Assembly: GCF_016907495.1 (NCBI RefSeq)
Contig: NZ_JAFBCC010000001.1
Coordinates: 2,604,001-2,668,000 of the forward strand
Length of the DNA stretch: 64,000 nucleotides
Source of the DNA: Arthrobacter tumbae
GTDB lineage: Bacteria; Actinomycetota; Actinomycetes; Actinomycetales; Micrococcaceae
Reading direction: 5' to 3'
The notes under the pieces were generated by a model. The model was given only the letters and a program-made list of their open reading frames with translations. It had not been told where the DNA came from and made no database searches. Shown here piece after piece: positions 1-9,209 of this stretch (the stretch's first letter is position 1; every line of letters begins with the position of its first letter). A program made the position numbers and the translations under genes.

Positions 1-93
1 AGCCTCGGCGTGGTCACCGAGCAAGCGGGTAGCCAGGCGCAGCAGCCGTGGGCGTTCGCCCTCGAAGGCAACGACCGATTCCGTCTCCGTCAT
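1..93 (-). CDS. ECF-type RNA polymerase sigma factor, N-terminal fragment
   Basis: The complement of the first 93 bases reads as 31 codons from an ATG with no stop, running off the left edge. The peptide begins MTETESVVAFEGERPRLLRL and continues with ATRLLGDHAEA. This matches the start of sigma-70 region 2 in extracytoplasmic-function sigma factors, especially the SigJ-like group, where a FExxRPRLxxLAYRxLGxxxEAED pattern is usual. Only the first helix is visible, so the subgroup cannot be fixed. The stop of the phospholipase D-type gene lies about 33 bases upstream on the same strand, so the two may be co-transcribed. Seen: the reading frame and motif. Inferred: the family. Confidence 0.6.
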   Translation of the reverse strand, partial: MTETESVVAFEGERPRLLRLATRLLGDHAEA

Positions 94-126
94 CCCGGGC
101 TCGCCGCCGTCTGCTCCATGGTTCGG

Positions 127-1386
127 CTAGAGGAACGGCCGCAGGGGCGCGAGGATCGCTTCGCTGACGCGTGCCACGATGTGGCGGCTTTCCCATTCCT
201 CGAGTGAGAGTTCCCGGCAATTGCTGCTGTCAATCTCGAAGATGCGCTCCATAGTGGTGGCGATCTTCTCATCGAACAGCTCGATATTGATCTCGTAGTT
301 CCCGGTCAGGCTCAACCGGTCGATGTTCGCCGTTCCGACCGTGGACCATTCGCCGTCCACGGTTGCGGTCTTCGCGTGGATCATCGCGTTTTGGTACAGG
401 AGAATCTTCACGCCGTCGCGCAGCAGGGCCGAGTAGAACCCGCGGGACAGCCAGTCGGAGACCACATGGTTGGAGTCCTCCGGCAGAATGACCCGGACAT
501 CGACCCCGCGTTTGCTGGCACGCAGGAGCGCCTCAAGAATCTGCTGATCAGGGATGAAGTAGGCCGTGGTCATGTAGATGTGGCTGTGGGCGCGATTGAT
601 GGCGTCCAGGTAGACGCCGCGGATCGGGAAGACGAGGTTGGCCGGAATGTTGTTGACGGCGCGCAGCCGCGGTTCCCAGAACTCGGCGCTGGTTTCCTCA
701 AGAGGACGACGGCGCTGTGGAGCCGGTGCCAGGTTCCAGAAGGAAACGAACGCCTGGCGCAGCTCCCAGACGGACTTTCCTTCGATCCGCAGGTGCGTGT
801 CACGCCACTTCGACGCATACAGCGAACCGATGTTGTAACCGCCGACGTACCCGACTGAGTCATCCACCACCATGATCTTGCGGTGATCGAAGCCTGTACC
901 CCGGATGTTGGTGAAGACGACCGACGGGCGCAGCACCGGAAAGCGGAAGACCTGCACGTCCGGGTGGAAGCGGTAGAACGTGAACGGAACAACGAGGTTC
1001 GCGAACCCGTCATAGATCACGTACACCTTCACCCCACGGGCCGCCGCCTCGTTGAGCGCGTCCTTGAACTGGCGTCCAATCGCGTCGCCCTTCCAGATGT
1101 AGGTCTCCAGCATGATGGTGTGCCGGGCGTTCCGGATGGAGGCCAGCATGTCCTCGTACAGATCGTGACCGTAGGTGAACACGGCGGTATCCGATCCCGC
1201 GACCTCCGATTCGAAGGTGCCCGGGTGCGGAAAGCCCGGACGCTTGCTGCGCAGCTTCTTCTCTACTGCGTCAATCAGCACGATGGAGGCAATGACCAGC
1301 GCCTGCACGGCGGCGAACGCCATGGCCGCCCGCGCCAGCAGCGAACGGGTCAGTGTAAACAGTTGAAGGCGGCGGAAAGTGCGCAT
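127..1386 (-). CDS. Phospholipase D-type cardiolipin synthase-like protein
   Basis: A 419-residue protein with two HKD catalytic motifs. The first is HRKIMVVDD (His168, Lys170, Asp175), followed by GYVGGYNIG. The second is HAKTATVD (His337, Lys339, Asp344), followed by GTANID. Two HKD motifs in one chain form one active site in phospholipase D-superfamily enzymes. In bacteria with this architecture the usual reaction joins phosphatidylglycerol to phosphatidylglycerol or CDP-diacylglycerol to make cardiolipin. Residues about 16-40 form one hydrophobic helix that should anchor it in the membrane; classical ClsA has two. The ATG at 1386 precedes MRTFRRLQLF, a positively charged start suited to a membrane anchor. 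Another phosphatidyltransferase role cannot be excluded. Confidence 0.85.
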   Translation of the reverse strand: MRTFRRLQLFTLTRSLLARAAMAFAAVQALVIASIVLIDAVEKKLRSKRPGFPHPGTFESEVAGSDTAVFTYGHDLYEDMLASIRNARHTIMLETYIWKGDAIGRQFKDALNEAAARGVKVYVIYDGFANLVVPFTFYRFHPDVQVFRFPVLRPSVVFTNIRGTGFDHRKIMVVDDSVGYVGGYNIGSLYASKWRDTHLRIEGKSVWELRQAFVSFWNLAPAPQRRRPLEETSAEFWEPRLRAVNNIPANLVFPIRGVYLDAINRAHSHIYMTTAYFIPDQQILEALLRASKRGVDVRVILPEDSNHVVSDWLSRGFYSALLRDGVKILLYQNAMIHAKTATVDGEWSTVGTANIDRLSLTGNYEINIELFDEKIATTMERIFEIDSSNCRELSLEEWESRHIVARVSEAILAPLRPFL

Positions 1387-1418
1387 GGGCTCAAGCCTAG
1401 TGGCCGGGGGAGCCGCGC

Positions 1419-1451
1419 AAAGATGTTCCTACAGGGTCTGAGGACATCTTT
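1419..1451 (-). terminator. Hairpin downstream of the LacI gene
   Basis: On the minus strand the arms AAAGATGTCCT and AGGAACATCTTT pair over 11 positions with one bulged base, around a 10-base loop. The second arm ends in TTT. It lies about 57 bases after the stop of the LacI gene and just before the next gene on that strand, so it fits an intrinsic terminator separating the two. The T-run is short. Confidence 0.5.
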
Positions 1452-1507
1452 CAAAAGGCACCTTTCGGGTTGCGCTTGCAAGGCAGCACGACCCGGGAAG
1501 TAATGGC

Positions 1508-2545
1508 CTAGGGTCGAAGGCCCCCTGGCCGACGCGGAGGTGCCGTTGTGCTCCGGATGATGAGTTCCGTCGGGACGATGATGCCCGGATCAAATTCTTC
1601 TTGCCTCAACGCGGCGAGTACGGAACGACCCGCGATTGCACCTTGTTCCCGCACGCTCTGATGCACGGTGGTGAGGTCGGCCAGGGCGCCCGCCGGGTGA
1701 TCATCAATTCCTACGACTGAGATGTCCTCCGGTATTCGTAGGCCTGCCCTTCGGATCGTTCGAATCGCGCCGAGGGCCACCTCATCCGAGTGCGCGTAAA
1801 CAGCGGTGGGTGGATCCTTCAGACTGAGCAGGGCGCCCATGGCTTTTGCGCCTTCTTCCCCTCCCCAGTCGACGGTCCTTACCAGACTCTCGTCTGAAAC
1901 TATTCCTGCTTCCTCAAGGGCGGAGTAGTAGCCAGCCGAACGTTGATTGGTTTTTGGCCATCCCGGCGCAAGAGGGGTCTCGGCTGCGATCATGGCGATT
2001 CGTTTATGACCAAGGAACAAGAGGTGATCAACTGCCTGTCGCCCGGCACGGTGGTCATCGATGCACACGAACGGGTAGGAGGCACTCTGACCGCCGGCAG
2101 CGACGATTGCCACGCCCATCAGTTCCAGGCGTTTGCGTTCCTGTTCATCCACCGGAAAAGCCAGCACTACCACCGCGTCAACTTTCCGCCTTGCCGGTAG
2201 TCGCTCAAAAAAGTGCTGTCTGTGGTTGAGCGTGTCGATGTTGTAAAGAAGCAGGTCGAGGTCGGCACTGCGCAGCACTTCTTCCAAGCCTGCGAGCATC
2301 TCCCCGAAGAACCAGCGTGAAATGTGCGGAACGACCACCGCAACCCGCCCAGTATTGCCCGCCGCCAAGCGGGAAGCTTCCGGGGAGACGACATAAGAAA
2401 GTTCTTCAGCGACGGCGAGCACACGGGTGCGCGTAGCCGCAGACACGCCATATGCGTTGTTCAGTGCCCGTGAGGCGGTGGACAGCGACACGCCCGCACG
2501 GTTGGCTATATCGACGAGGTTTACCTTCTCTGAGACGTTGTACAC
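1508..2545 (-). CDS. LacI-family repressor of the alpha-glucoside locus
   Basis: A 345-residue LacI/GalR-family regulator. The helix-turn-helix is near residues 9-30 (VNLVDIANRAGVSLSTASRA) and is followed by the hinge ending in SRLAAGN. A periplasmic-binding-protein-like sugar-sensing domain fills the rest (RVAVVVPHISRWFFGEMLAGLE at about residue 68). It is divergent from a carbohydrate ABC importer plus alpha-glucosidase, the usual position for a local repressor. Two related 16-bp palindromes lie in the shared gap, one 42 bases before this start, suggesting it also represses itself. The inducer is probably an alpha-linked gluco-oligosaccharide, judged only from the neighbouring enzyme. Confidence 0.9.
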   Translation of the reverse strand: MYNVSEKVNLVDIANRAGVSLSTASRALNNAYGVSAATRTRVLAVAEELSYVVSPEASRLAAGNTGRVAVVVPHISRWFFGEMLAGLEEVLRSADLDLLLYNIDTLNHRQHFFERLPARRKVDAVVVLAFPVDEQERKRLELMGVAIVAAGGQSASYPFVCIDDHRAGRQAVDHLLFLGHKRIAMIAAETPLAPGWPKTNQRSAGYYSALEEAGIVSDESLVRTVDWGGEEGAKAMGALLSLKDPPTAVYAHSDEVALGAIRTIRRAGLRIPEDISVVGIDDHPAGALADLTTVHQSVREQGAIAGRSVLAALRQEEFDPGIIVPTELIIRSTTAPPRRPGGLRP

Positions 2546-2586
2546 AACCTGATCCTACCGTTCACTTCCCATTATCTCTCCGATAT

Positions 2587-2602
2587 TCGGAAGCGTTGCC
2601 GA
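2587..2602. promoter_or_regulatory. LacI-type operator, lacI-proximal copy
   Basis: TCGGAAGCGTTGCCGA is an imperfect inverted repeat with a central CG, the form bound by LacI-family dimers. It differs at two positions from the perfect copy 111 bases away, and lies between the divergent genes near the expected promoter of the repressor. Confidence 0.65.
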
Positions 2603-2662
2603 AAAACGTCTCGACTTTCCAGTGCTTTGATATGAAGGCACAAACCGAGAGGTGCCAGGGGC

Positions 2663-2692
2663 TTGACGTAACGCAGGTCACTCCCCGATAGT
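2663..2692 (+). promoter_or_regulatory. Candidate promoter of the alpha-glucoside operon
   Basis: TTGACG (2663-2668) and GATAGT (2687-2692) are separated by 18 bases and resemble -35 and -10 boxes. The perfect LacI-type palindrome starts six bases after the -10 box, so a bound repressor would cover the start site. Confidence 0.5.
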
Positions 2693-2697
2693 AGTTA

Positions 2698-2713
2698 TCG
2701 GAAGCGCTTCCGA
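2698..2713. promoter_or_regulatory. LacI-type operator, transporter-proximal copy
   Basis: TCGGAAGCGCTTCCGA is a perfect 16-bp palindrome with the central CG typical of LacI/GalR operators. It lies just after the candidate -10 box and 52 bases before the binding-protein start. Confidence 0.75.
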
Positions 2714-2764
2714 AAAAAGTTCAGCGCTAACTCTGCTATCGATAAACCGCTCCGGAGGAACCCA

Positions 2765-4138
2765 ATGTCGCGTCGCCACCCATCTTCACTCGCCCACACT
2801 GTCCGCTTTTCCCGCCCGCAGGTCCTGTCCCTATCTGTGCTGACCGGCACGCTCGTCCTCACCGGCTGTTCCGGTCCAGGATCTGAGATTGATTCTTCGG
2901 GAACGGCACCCACTGATGTCAGCACCGATGTTGCGAGCAGCGAAGTCACGCTGAGAATGTTCGACGGGGCAGGTCTGACCGCGCTCGATGAGGCTCAGAT
3001 CGCCGCTTTCGAGGAACAGAACCCTAACATCACCATCGAACTGACGACGGAGCCTGATGAGGTAATGAGCACAACACTCCCTCGGGTTCTCGCTTCAGAA
3101 GACCCCGCGTGTATTCACCGGGTGGGAACGCTGGAAAGCCACGTTGAGGACTCCTTGCTGACCAGCCTCGAGCCATACGCGGAGGCCTATGGGTGGGGTG
3201 CAATCCCTGCCTCTCAGCTCGTTCAGTACAGGGTGAATGAAGGTGGCGTACGGGGTGACGGTGACTTGTATGCCATGCCGTCGGGATTCGTGCTCGAGAG
3301 CTGGTACGTCAATAAGTCCACGGCGGCAGACCTTGGCATGAGCGAACCCCCCGCTACCCTGGCCGAACTCGAGACGGTGCTCGCCGCAGCAAAGGAAGCG
3401 GGCCAAACACCGATCATGGTCAATAACGCGGACGGTGGCTTAGGACACGTCTACCAGTTCCTGCTGAACTACTACATGGGTGCCGAAGCCACCAATGAGT
3501 GGATCTTCCGCACACCCGGAGCCACCATAGACTCGCCAGAGGGAATCCAGGCGGCTCAGACTCTCACCGACTGGATTGATGCGGGATACTTCAACGAGGA
3601 CGCAAACGCCGTCGACGGCCAGCAGGCCCTTGGACGGTTCATGGCGGGAGAATCGGTATTCCTTCCCTCCGGGAACTGGAACGCAGGCCCCATCCAACAA
3701 AATATGGCAGACAATGCCGGATTCTTCCTTGCTCCTCCCGTGGAAGCAGAAGCAGCGCACGTCGCACAATCGAATGCTGCATCACCGTTCGGAATTCCGG
3801 CCAACTGCAAAAACAAGAACGAAGCAGCCGCCTACCTGAACTTCCTCCGCAGCGACGAAGCCCGGCAATCAGCCCTCGACAACGGCTATCTGCCCCTCGG
3901 TGAAGCCAGCGAAGCCTCCGCTCAGCCGACAACCGAGGGCGTTCTCGCCGATGTGCAGGCCGCCTTCACGCAACTCGCAGAAGATGACGGTGTGGTCGAC
4001 TTCGTCCAGAACGCCACCCCTGGATTGCAAAGCAACGCATGGACACCGGAGGGGCAGGGACTGTTCGCCGGGGAAATCACGGCAGAGGAGTTCGTCAGCA
4101 ATATCCAAGCCGTCTATGAGGAAGAAATCGGACGATGA
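2765..4138 (+). CDS. Carbohydrate ABC transporter substrate-binding lipoprotein
   Basis: A 457-residue extracytoplasmic binding protein of the family 1 (MalE/UgpB-like) type. The N-terminus has a basic stretch, a hydrophobic core and the lipobox LVLTGC, with Cys35 as the lipidation site, so the mature protein should be tethered outside the membrane. The fold signature follows: an early SEVTLRMFDGAGL strand, IAAFEEQNPNITIEL near residue 80, then SGNWNAGPI. A strong GGAGGA site lies just upstream of the ATG. It is the first gene of an operon with two permeases and a GH13 alpha-glucosidase, which suggests alpha-linked oligosaccharides such as maltose or isomaltose type sugars. The exact ligand cannot be read from sequence. 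Confidence 0.88.
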   Translation: MSRRHPSSLAHTVRFSRPQVLSLSVLTGTLVLTGCSGPGSEIDSSGTAPTDVSTDVASSEVTLRMFDGAGLTALDEAQIAAFEEQNPNITIELTTEPDEVMSTTLPRVLASEDPACIHRVGTLESHVEDSLLTSLEPYAEAYGWGAIPASQLVQYRVNEGGVRGDGDLYAMPSGFVLESWYVNKSTAADLGMSEPPATLAELETVLAAAKEAGQTPIMVNNADGGLGHVYQFLLNYYMGAEATNEWIFRTPGATIDSPEGIQAAQTLTDWIDAGYFNEDANAVDGQQALGRFMAGESVFLPSGNWNAGPIQQNMADNAGFFLAPPVEAEAAHVAQSNAASPFGIPANCKNKNEAAAYLNFLRSDEARQSALDNGYLPLGEASEASAQPTTEGVLADVQAAFTQLAEDDGVVDFVQNATPGLQSNAWTPEGQGLFAGEITAEEFVSNIQAVYEEEIGR

Positions 4139-5082
4139 CGTCCACCAACACAGCCGTTACGTCCGGGGCCGGAGCACGCCTTCCTCGGTCCAGAAAGCGG
4201 CGGGCAGGCTTCAGCCGGTCGCAGGGCGCCCGCTGGACCGGATGGTGGTTCGCGGTTCCTGCGCTTGTCATGTACGCGGTTTTCGTCATCCGTCCCGTTG
4301 CCAGTTCCGTGCAGATTTCCTTTTACGACTGGGATGGCTTTGGACCGTCCACGTGGGTCGGACTGGATAACTATCGCCGCGTCTTCACTGATCCCGAACT
4401 GCTCGCAACCATTGGTAACGCCTTCTTTCTCATCATCTTCTTCACTGCGGTGCCGGTAGTTATGGGCCTGATCATCGCGGCCCTCATGCGGGAGATCAAA
4501 GGGAGGGTCTTCGGTGCAACAGCCCGAACGCTGCTCTTCCTACCCCAGATCATTCCCGGTGCAGCCGCGGCCATCGCCTGGACATGGATGTATTCCCGCG
4601 ACGGTGTCGTGAACCAGTTTCTATCCTCAATAGGACTCGAAAGCTTCACCCGCGCATGGCTGGGTGACTTCGACTGGGCTCTGCCCGCCGTGGGATTCAT
4701 CGGCACCTGGCTCTCAACGGGTCTCTGCACTCTCCTGCTTATGGCAGGGATTGGGAAAATCGATGGAAGCCTGTACGAAGCGGCCCGGCTGGACGGCGCG
4801 AACTTCCTGCAGCAAACGCGCTCCGTCACACTCCCCGGGCTGAAACAGGAACTTGGGGTCTGCGTAACCATCACGATCATCGCCGCCCTCGCAGCGTTCG
4901 ACGTCGTGTTCCTGTCCACTCAGGGCGGTCCCGGCCGGTCAACGATGGTTCCTGGGGTGGAAATCTACCGGCTTGGTTTCGTCGAAAACCAACTCGGGCT
5001 CGCCAGCGCACTCGCTGTCGTCCTGGCGATTCTGGTTCTACTCGTCGTTGGGCCACTCCAGCGCGTCTTCAAGGAGCGTTGA
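4135..5082 (+). CDS. Carbohydrate ABC transporter permease (MalF-type)
   Basis: A 315-residue integral membrane protein with about six membrane segments, starting with WWFAVPALVMYAVFVIRPVA. The cytoplasmic EAA loop is visible near residue 220 (YEAARLDGANFLQQTRSVTLPG) and is the coupling site for the ATPase. Its ATG overlaps the stop of the binding-protein gene in an ATGA, so translation is coupled. With the next gene it should form the heterodimeric channel. No ATPase is encoded nearby. Actinobacterial importers of this class often share one MsiK-type ATPase encoded elsewhere, and that is the likely arrangement here. Confidence 0.87.
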   Translation: MTSTNTAVTSGAGARLPRSRKRRAGFSRSQGARWTGWWFAVPALVMYAVFVIRPVASSVQISFYDWDGFGPSTWVGLDNYRRVFTDPELLATIGNAFFLIIFFTAVPVVMGLIIAALMREIKGRVFGATARTLLFLPQIIPGAAAAIAWTWMYSRDGVVNQFLSSIGLESFTRAWLGDFDWALPAVGFIGTWLSTGLCTLLLMAGIGKIDGSLYEAARLDGANFLQQTRSVTLPGLKQELGVCVTITIIAALAAFDVVFLSTQGGPGRSTMVPGVEIYRLGFVENQLGLASALAVVLAILVLLVVGPLQRVFKER

Positions 5083-5086
5083 GGAA

Positions 5087-5911
5087 ATGCAAACCACAAC
5101 CCGTCAGCAACTGCCCGGCATTGTCCTGATGATCGCTGCGATGCTGTTCTCAATCATTCCCCTGCTTAGCATGTTTTCTGCCGCGCTGCAGCCGCAAGGC
5201 ACCGTGCCGGTGGGCATCTCCTGGCCCGCCGACCCCCAATGGCACAACTTCGTCGACGCCTGGAATGCCGCGAACATCACGACCCTGCTCGGATCAAGCA
5301 GTTTGATCGTACTGGGAGTCGTGCCCGCACTCGTGATCATCTCCACGATGGCCGCGTATGCCATCACGATACTGAACATCCCACTCGGCCGGATTCTCTT
5401 CCTCCTGCTCCTGGCCGGCCTAACCCTTCCGTTCGAGCTCACAATCATCCCGCTCTACCAGCAGATACAGGACATGGGCCTATTGAACAACCGGGTGGGC
5501 TTGATCCTCCCGCTGATCGCTCTGAACCTTCCGTTCGCAGTGTTCTGGATGCGGGCGCACTTCCTAACGGTTCCGCAAGAACTCAGTGAGGCCGCCGGCG
5601 TGGATGGAGCAGGCAGCTGGAATGCGCTCAGGCACATCCACATTCCTCTAGCCGGACCCGCATTGGCATCGCTGGCGCTCCTGACGTTCCTATCGACGTG
5701 GAACCAGTTCCTTCTCACTATCGTGCTGATTCAGGACGCCGAGAAGCGGACAATGGCCGGGGCCCTGCAAGCTTTCGTCGGCCAATACAGCACCGACGTC
5801 GTCTTGTTGAACGCCGGAGCACTGCTGATCATGGCACCGGTCATCGTCGTCTTCCTCCTGCTCCAGCGACATTTCGTCAAAGCCCTGCTTCAGGGCGCCA
5901 CCAAAGGTTGA
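5087..5911 (+). CDS. Carbohydrate ABC transporter permease (MalG-type)
   Basis: A 274-residue permease starting at the ATG of MQTTTRQQLPGIVLMIAAML. This start was preferred over a longer in-frame one because it lies four bases after the previous stop and follows a GAGG site. The longer version would overlap the first permease by over 100 bases and add a non-hydrophobic leader. Six hydrophobic segments can be followed, and the EAA motif (SEAAGVDGAGSWNALRHIHIP) lies at about residues 166-186. It should pair with the upstream permease as the second half of the sugar channel. Confidence 0.87.
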   Translation: MQTTTRQQLPGIVLMIAAMLFSIIPLLSMFSAALQPQGTVPVGISWPADPQWHNFVDAWNAANITTLLGSSSLIVLGVVPALVIISTMAAYAITILNIPLGRILFLLLLAGLTLPFELTIIPLYQQIQDMGLLNNRVGLILPLIALNLPFAVFWMRAHFLTVPQELSEAAGVDGAGSWNALRHIHIPLAGPALASLALLTFLSTWNQFLLTIVLIQDAEKRTMAGALQAFVGQYSTDVVLLNAGALLIMAPVIVVFLLLQRHFVKALLQGATKG

Positions 5912-5970
5912 GCCCCACGTTGCCCCGCGCTATTTCACCAACACCCACCCGCAAACTCTTCGAAGGATCC

Positions 5971-7611
5971 ATGAAACAGCCGAATAATGACACCGCTAAC
6001 TGGTGGAAGAATGCAGTCATTTATCAGGTGTACCCACGTAGTTTCGCCGATTCGAACGCTGACGGCATCGGGGATCTTGCCGGCGTCACCAGTCGTCTGG
6101 AATATCTCGCCGACCTTGGCATCGACGCGATCTGGCTCAGCCCCTTCTACCCGTCCCCACTTGCCGATGGCGGCTATGACATCTCGAACTACCGCGACGT
6201 CGACCCGCGCCTCGGCACACTCGAAGACTTTGATCAACTGACCCGGGCAGCCCATGCACTGGGAATCAGGATCATCGTCGATATTGTGCCCAACCACACC
6301 TCAGAAGAACACCCCTGGTTCCAGCAAGCCCTCAATGCCGGTCCCGGATCACCCGAGCGTGACCGGTACATCTTCCATGACGGCAAGGGCGCCAATGGTG
6401 AGGAACCACCCGCGGACTGGCAATCACACTTCGGAGGCAGCGCCTGGGAACGCACCAACGACGGCCAATGGTATTGCCACCTTTTCGCGAAGGAGCAGCC
6501 CGACCTTAACTGGGGCAACCAGGAAGTAAGACAATACTTTTTGGACACATTGCGTTTCTGGTCGGACCGCGGAGTCGACGGATTCAGAGTCGATGTTGCG
6601 CACTCTCTGGCCAAAGACCTCTCCGAACCCCTTCGGAGCCAGCCCTACCTCGACACCCGGATCCCAGTAGACGGAACCGACCCCCTCTACGACCGCGATG
6701 AGGTTCACGCAATCTACGAGACTTGGAGGCAGGTCTTCAACGAGTATGACCCGCCCCGGATGGCCGTCGCTGAAACCTGGCATCCCACAAGCAAAAGGAC
6801 ATACCTTTACGCGCGCCCAACAGAACTGGGCCAGGTCTTCGACTTCTCTTTGCTCAAAGCATCATGGGGAGCCGCAGACTTCCGAGCCGTCATACAACGA
6901 TCCCTTGACGACCACCACGGCGTCGGCGGCGGACTGACCTGGGTGCTTTCGAATCATGATGTTCCCCGCCACGCCTCCAGATACGCACTTCCCGACGACA
7001 TCCATCCGGATCAATGGCTGATCAGCAACGGAACCAGTCCTATCGTTGATCAGAACCTTGGGCTGAGGCGGGCACGTGCAGCGACGCTAATGATGCTTGC
7101 GCTGCCGGGGTCCGCTTATCTATATCAAGGGGAAGAGCTCGGGCTTCCAGAAGTCCCCGACCTTCCCGAACACGCATTGCAGGACCCGGTATGGTTCCGA
7201 ACGGGAGGCAAGCTCAAGGGCCGCGACGGATGTCGGGTCCCGCTGCCGTGGACCATCGCCGGACCGTCCTGCGGATTTGGAGCCGGAACAGCATGGTTGC
7301 CGCAGCCATCGGAGTTCGGGAAGTACTCCGTGGAAGCCCAGCAGGGCGTCGACGGGTCAACATTGGAAATGTACCGGGAGGCTTTGCGGCGGCGCCGGGA
7401 GATTCCAGCCCTCGCTTCCGCGGATTTCGCCTGGAGCGATGATCTGCCGACTGGGATTATCGGATTCAATCGCGGTGACGGGTTTCGTTGTCTCATGAAT
7501 GCCGGATCAGAATCCCATCCCTTGCCTTCAGGAGCGAAGGTACTCTCTGCGAGCATCCCGGTCACTTCCGAGGGCATCCCGGCCGACTCTACCGTCTGGC
7601 TTTCCGTTTAG
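5971..7611 (+). CDS. GH13 alpha-glucosidase
   Basis: A 546-residue cytoplasmic glycoside hydrolase family 13 enzyme. The TIM-barrel begins NAVIYQVYPRSFADSNADGIGDL and carries the four conserved regions: DIVPNH; GFRVDVAH with nucleophile Asp208; AVAETW with acid/base Glu268; and SNHD with Asp330. The size and lack of a signal peptide fit alpha-glucosidases and oligo-1,6-glucosidases, which release glucose from imported oligosaccharides. The start chosen is an ATG with GAAGGA nine bases upstream. A longer in-frame reading extends back into the permease gene and lacks GH13 sequence. As the last gene of the operon it would process what the importer brings in. Trehalose or sucrose hydrolysis remain possible. 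Confidence 0.9.
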   Translation: MKQPNNDTANWWKNAVIYQVYPRSFADSNADGIGDLAGVTSRLEYLADLGIDAIWLSPFYPSPLADGGYDISNYRDVDPRLGTLEDFDQLTRAAHALGIRIIVDIVPNHTSEEHPWFQQALNAGPGSPERDRYIFHDGKGANGEEPPADWQSHFGGSAWERTNDGQWYCHLFAKEQPDLNWGNQEVRQYFLDTLRFWSDRGVDGFRVDVAHSLAKDLSEPLRSQPYLDTRIPVDGTDPLYDRDEVHAIYETWRQVFNEYDPPRMAVAETWHPTSKRTYLYARPTELGQVFDFSLLKASWGAADFRAVIQRSLDDHHGVGGGLTWVLSNHDVPRHASRYALPDDIHPDQWLISNGTSPIVDQNLGLRRARAATLMMLALPGSAYLYQGEELGLPEVPDLPEHALQDPVWFRTGGKLKGRDGCRVPLPWTIAGPSCGFGAGTAWLPQPSEFGKYSVEAQQGVDGSTLEMYREALRRRREIPALASADFAWSDDLPTGIIGFNRGDGFRCLMNAGSESHPLPSGAKVLSASIPVTSEGIPADSTVWLSV

Positions 7612-7671
7612 TCCGTCCCGGCTGCCCAGCCAGTCGGCTGTGCTCGCATCGTCCCAGCGAGGCGTGGCAGG

Positions 7672-9111
7672 CTAGCGCTTGTTCAGCGCCGCCAGCAGCC
7701 GGTGTTCCGCGTCCTCACCCGGTTTGATGCCACGCGGGATCCGGAGGAGGAAGAACAGGCCCAGCACCCACCACAGGCCGAACAGGATCCACGGCGGGGG
7801 CGTGAGAGCAGCAGGCATCCCCGGCAGGTACAGGCTGAGAAGGGCAAGGCACAGGACTACCGCCGCGATCCCGATCGCCTGGCCACCGTTTCCCGCTCCG
7901 CCGATCCGGAGCGGCCGTTCCATCGACGGTTCCTTCCGGCGCAGGATCACAAAGACCACGGCGACCAGGATGTAGGCGATCACGATGCTGGGGGCGCCTG
8001 AGTCGACCAGCCAGACAAGCATCGCCTCTCCGAAGAAGGGAGCCAGGAAGGACAGGGCGCCGATGAACATCAGGGCGTTCGCCGGCGTGCGGTAGGTCGG
8101 GTGCAGCTTTCCAAACCAACCCGGCAGCATCCCCGAACGCGCCATGGAGTACATCAGCCGGGAGGCTCCCAGCAGCAGCGAGTTCCAGGAGGTCAGGATT
8201 CCGGCGATTCCACCGGCGATGAGCACTTTGGCCATCAGGTCACTCCCGAAAAGTGCGCCCATCGCATCCGCGGTGGCGATGTCTGCCTGCGCGATCTCCT
8301 CAGCAGGCATGGCGGACGACGTCGTCAGGATGGTCATGACGTACCAGATGGTCGCGAGTATTACGGCGATGACAACCAGCCGGCCGATCTGGCGGGCGGG
8401 AATCTTCACTTCCTCCGCCGATTGCGGAATCACGTCGAACCCGACGAAGAGGAACGGGACTACCACGAGGACAGCGAAGAAGCCCGCAGATCCGCCGGTG
8501 AAGAGTGGCTGCATGTTCTCCGTGGAGCCGCCCGTGAAGGTTCCGAGCACAAGGACAGCACCGATGATCAGCAGGAAGAGCACCACAAAGGTTTGTGCCA
8601 CGCCGGCAAGCTTCACACCGCGGATGTTGATGAAGGTGATGACGACGGCGGCAAGCGCACCGACAAGCGCCCAGGTGAGGTGTACCTGGCTTCCCGCGAT
8701 CTCCCACAGCGGGACCTGGTTCAGACCGGGAAAAAGATACAGCGCCGTGCGGGGAAGCGCCACAGCCTCGAACGCCACAATGGTGACGTAGCCGCCGGTG
8801 ATCGCCCAGGATCCGATGAATGACCAGCGGGGACCCATGCCGCGCAGCAGGAAGTTGTGTTCCCCACCTGCTTTGGGCATGGCGGCGGTCAGTTCCGCGT
8901 AGGTGAGCCCTACGACGCCCATGATGACGCCGCCGGCCACCATGGCCAAGACCGCACCGAGGGTTCCGGCGGAACCGATCCAGCCGCCGGTGAGCACCAC
9001 CCAGCCGAATCCGATCATCGCCCCGAACCCCAGCGCGAGGGCGTCCCAGTTACCCAAGACCTTCAAAAGTGAGGCGTCCTCTGAACGCTCGGCTGTCCTT
9101 CGCTCTGCCAT
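7672..9111 (-). CDS. APC-family amino acid permease
   Basis: A 479-residue protein with about twelve membrane segments. It opens with the APC signature LGFGAMIGFGWVVLTGGWIG, the unwound first helix that contacts the amine and carboxylate of the substrate. An AGGEHNFLLRGMG stretch follows. The start used is the ATG of MAERRTAERSED at 9111, preceded by AAGGGCGG. A longer in-frame start would add 47 residues with no transporter character. It stands alone: the gene downstream on the same strand ends elsewhere and the flanking operon is unrelated. Substrate is unknown; amino acids or related amines are the family's range. Confidence 0.85.
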   Translation of the reverse strand: MAERRTAERSEDASLLKVLGNWDALALGFGAMIGFGWVVLTGGWIGSAGTLGAVLAMVAGGVIMGVVGLTYAELTAAMPKAGGEHNFLLRGMGPRWSFIGSWAITGGYVTIVAFEAVALPRTALYLFPGLNQVPLWEIAGSQVHLTWALVGALAAVVITFINIRGVKLAGVAQTFVVLFLLIIGAVLVLGTFTGGSTENMQPLFTGGSAGFFAVLVVVPFLFVGFDVIPQSAEEVKIPARQIGRLVVIAVILATIWYVMTILTTSSAMPAEEIAQADIATADAMGALFGSDLMAKVLIAGGIAGILTSWNSLLLGASRLMYSMARSGMLPGWFGKLHPTYRTPANALMFIGALSFLAPFFGEAMLVWLVDSGAPSIVIAYILVAVVFVILRRKEPSMERPLRIGGAGNGGQAIGIAAVVLCLALLSLYLPGMPAALTPPPWILFGLWWVLGLFFLLRIPRGIKPGEDAEHRLLAALNKR

Positions 9112-9209
9112 GGGTGCCGCCCTTCTCGCTAGCCCGGGATGTAAGTCCCAAACGTCAGTGTGAGATGAGCTTAGTCCTCCCGGTACCGGACCGATACGGG
9201 TCTTCCGCG

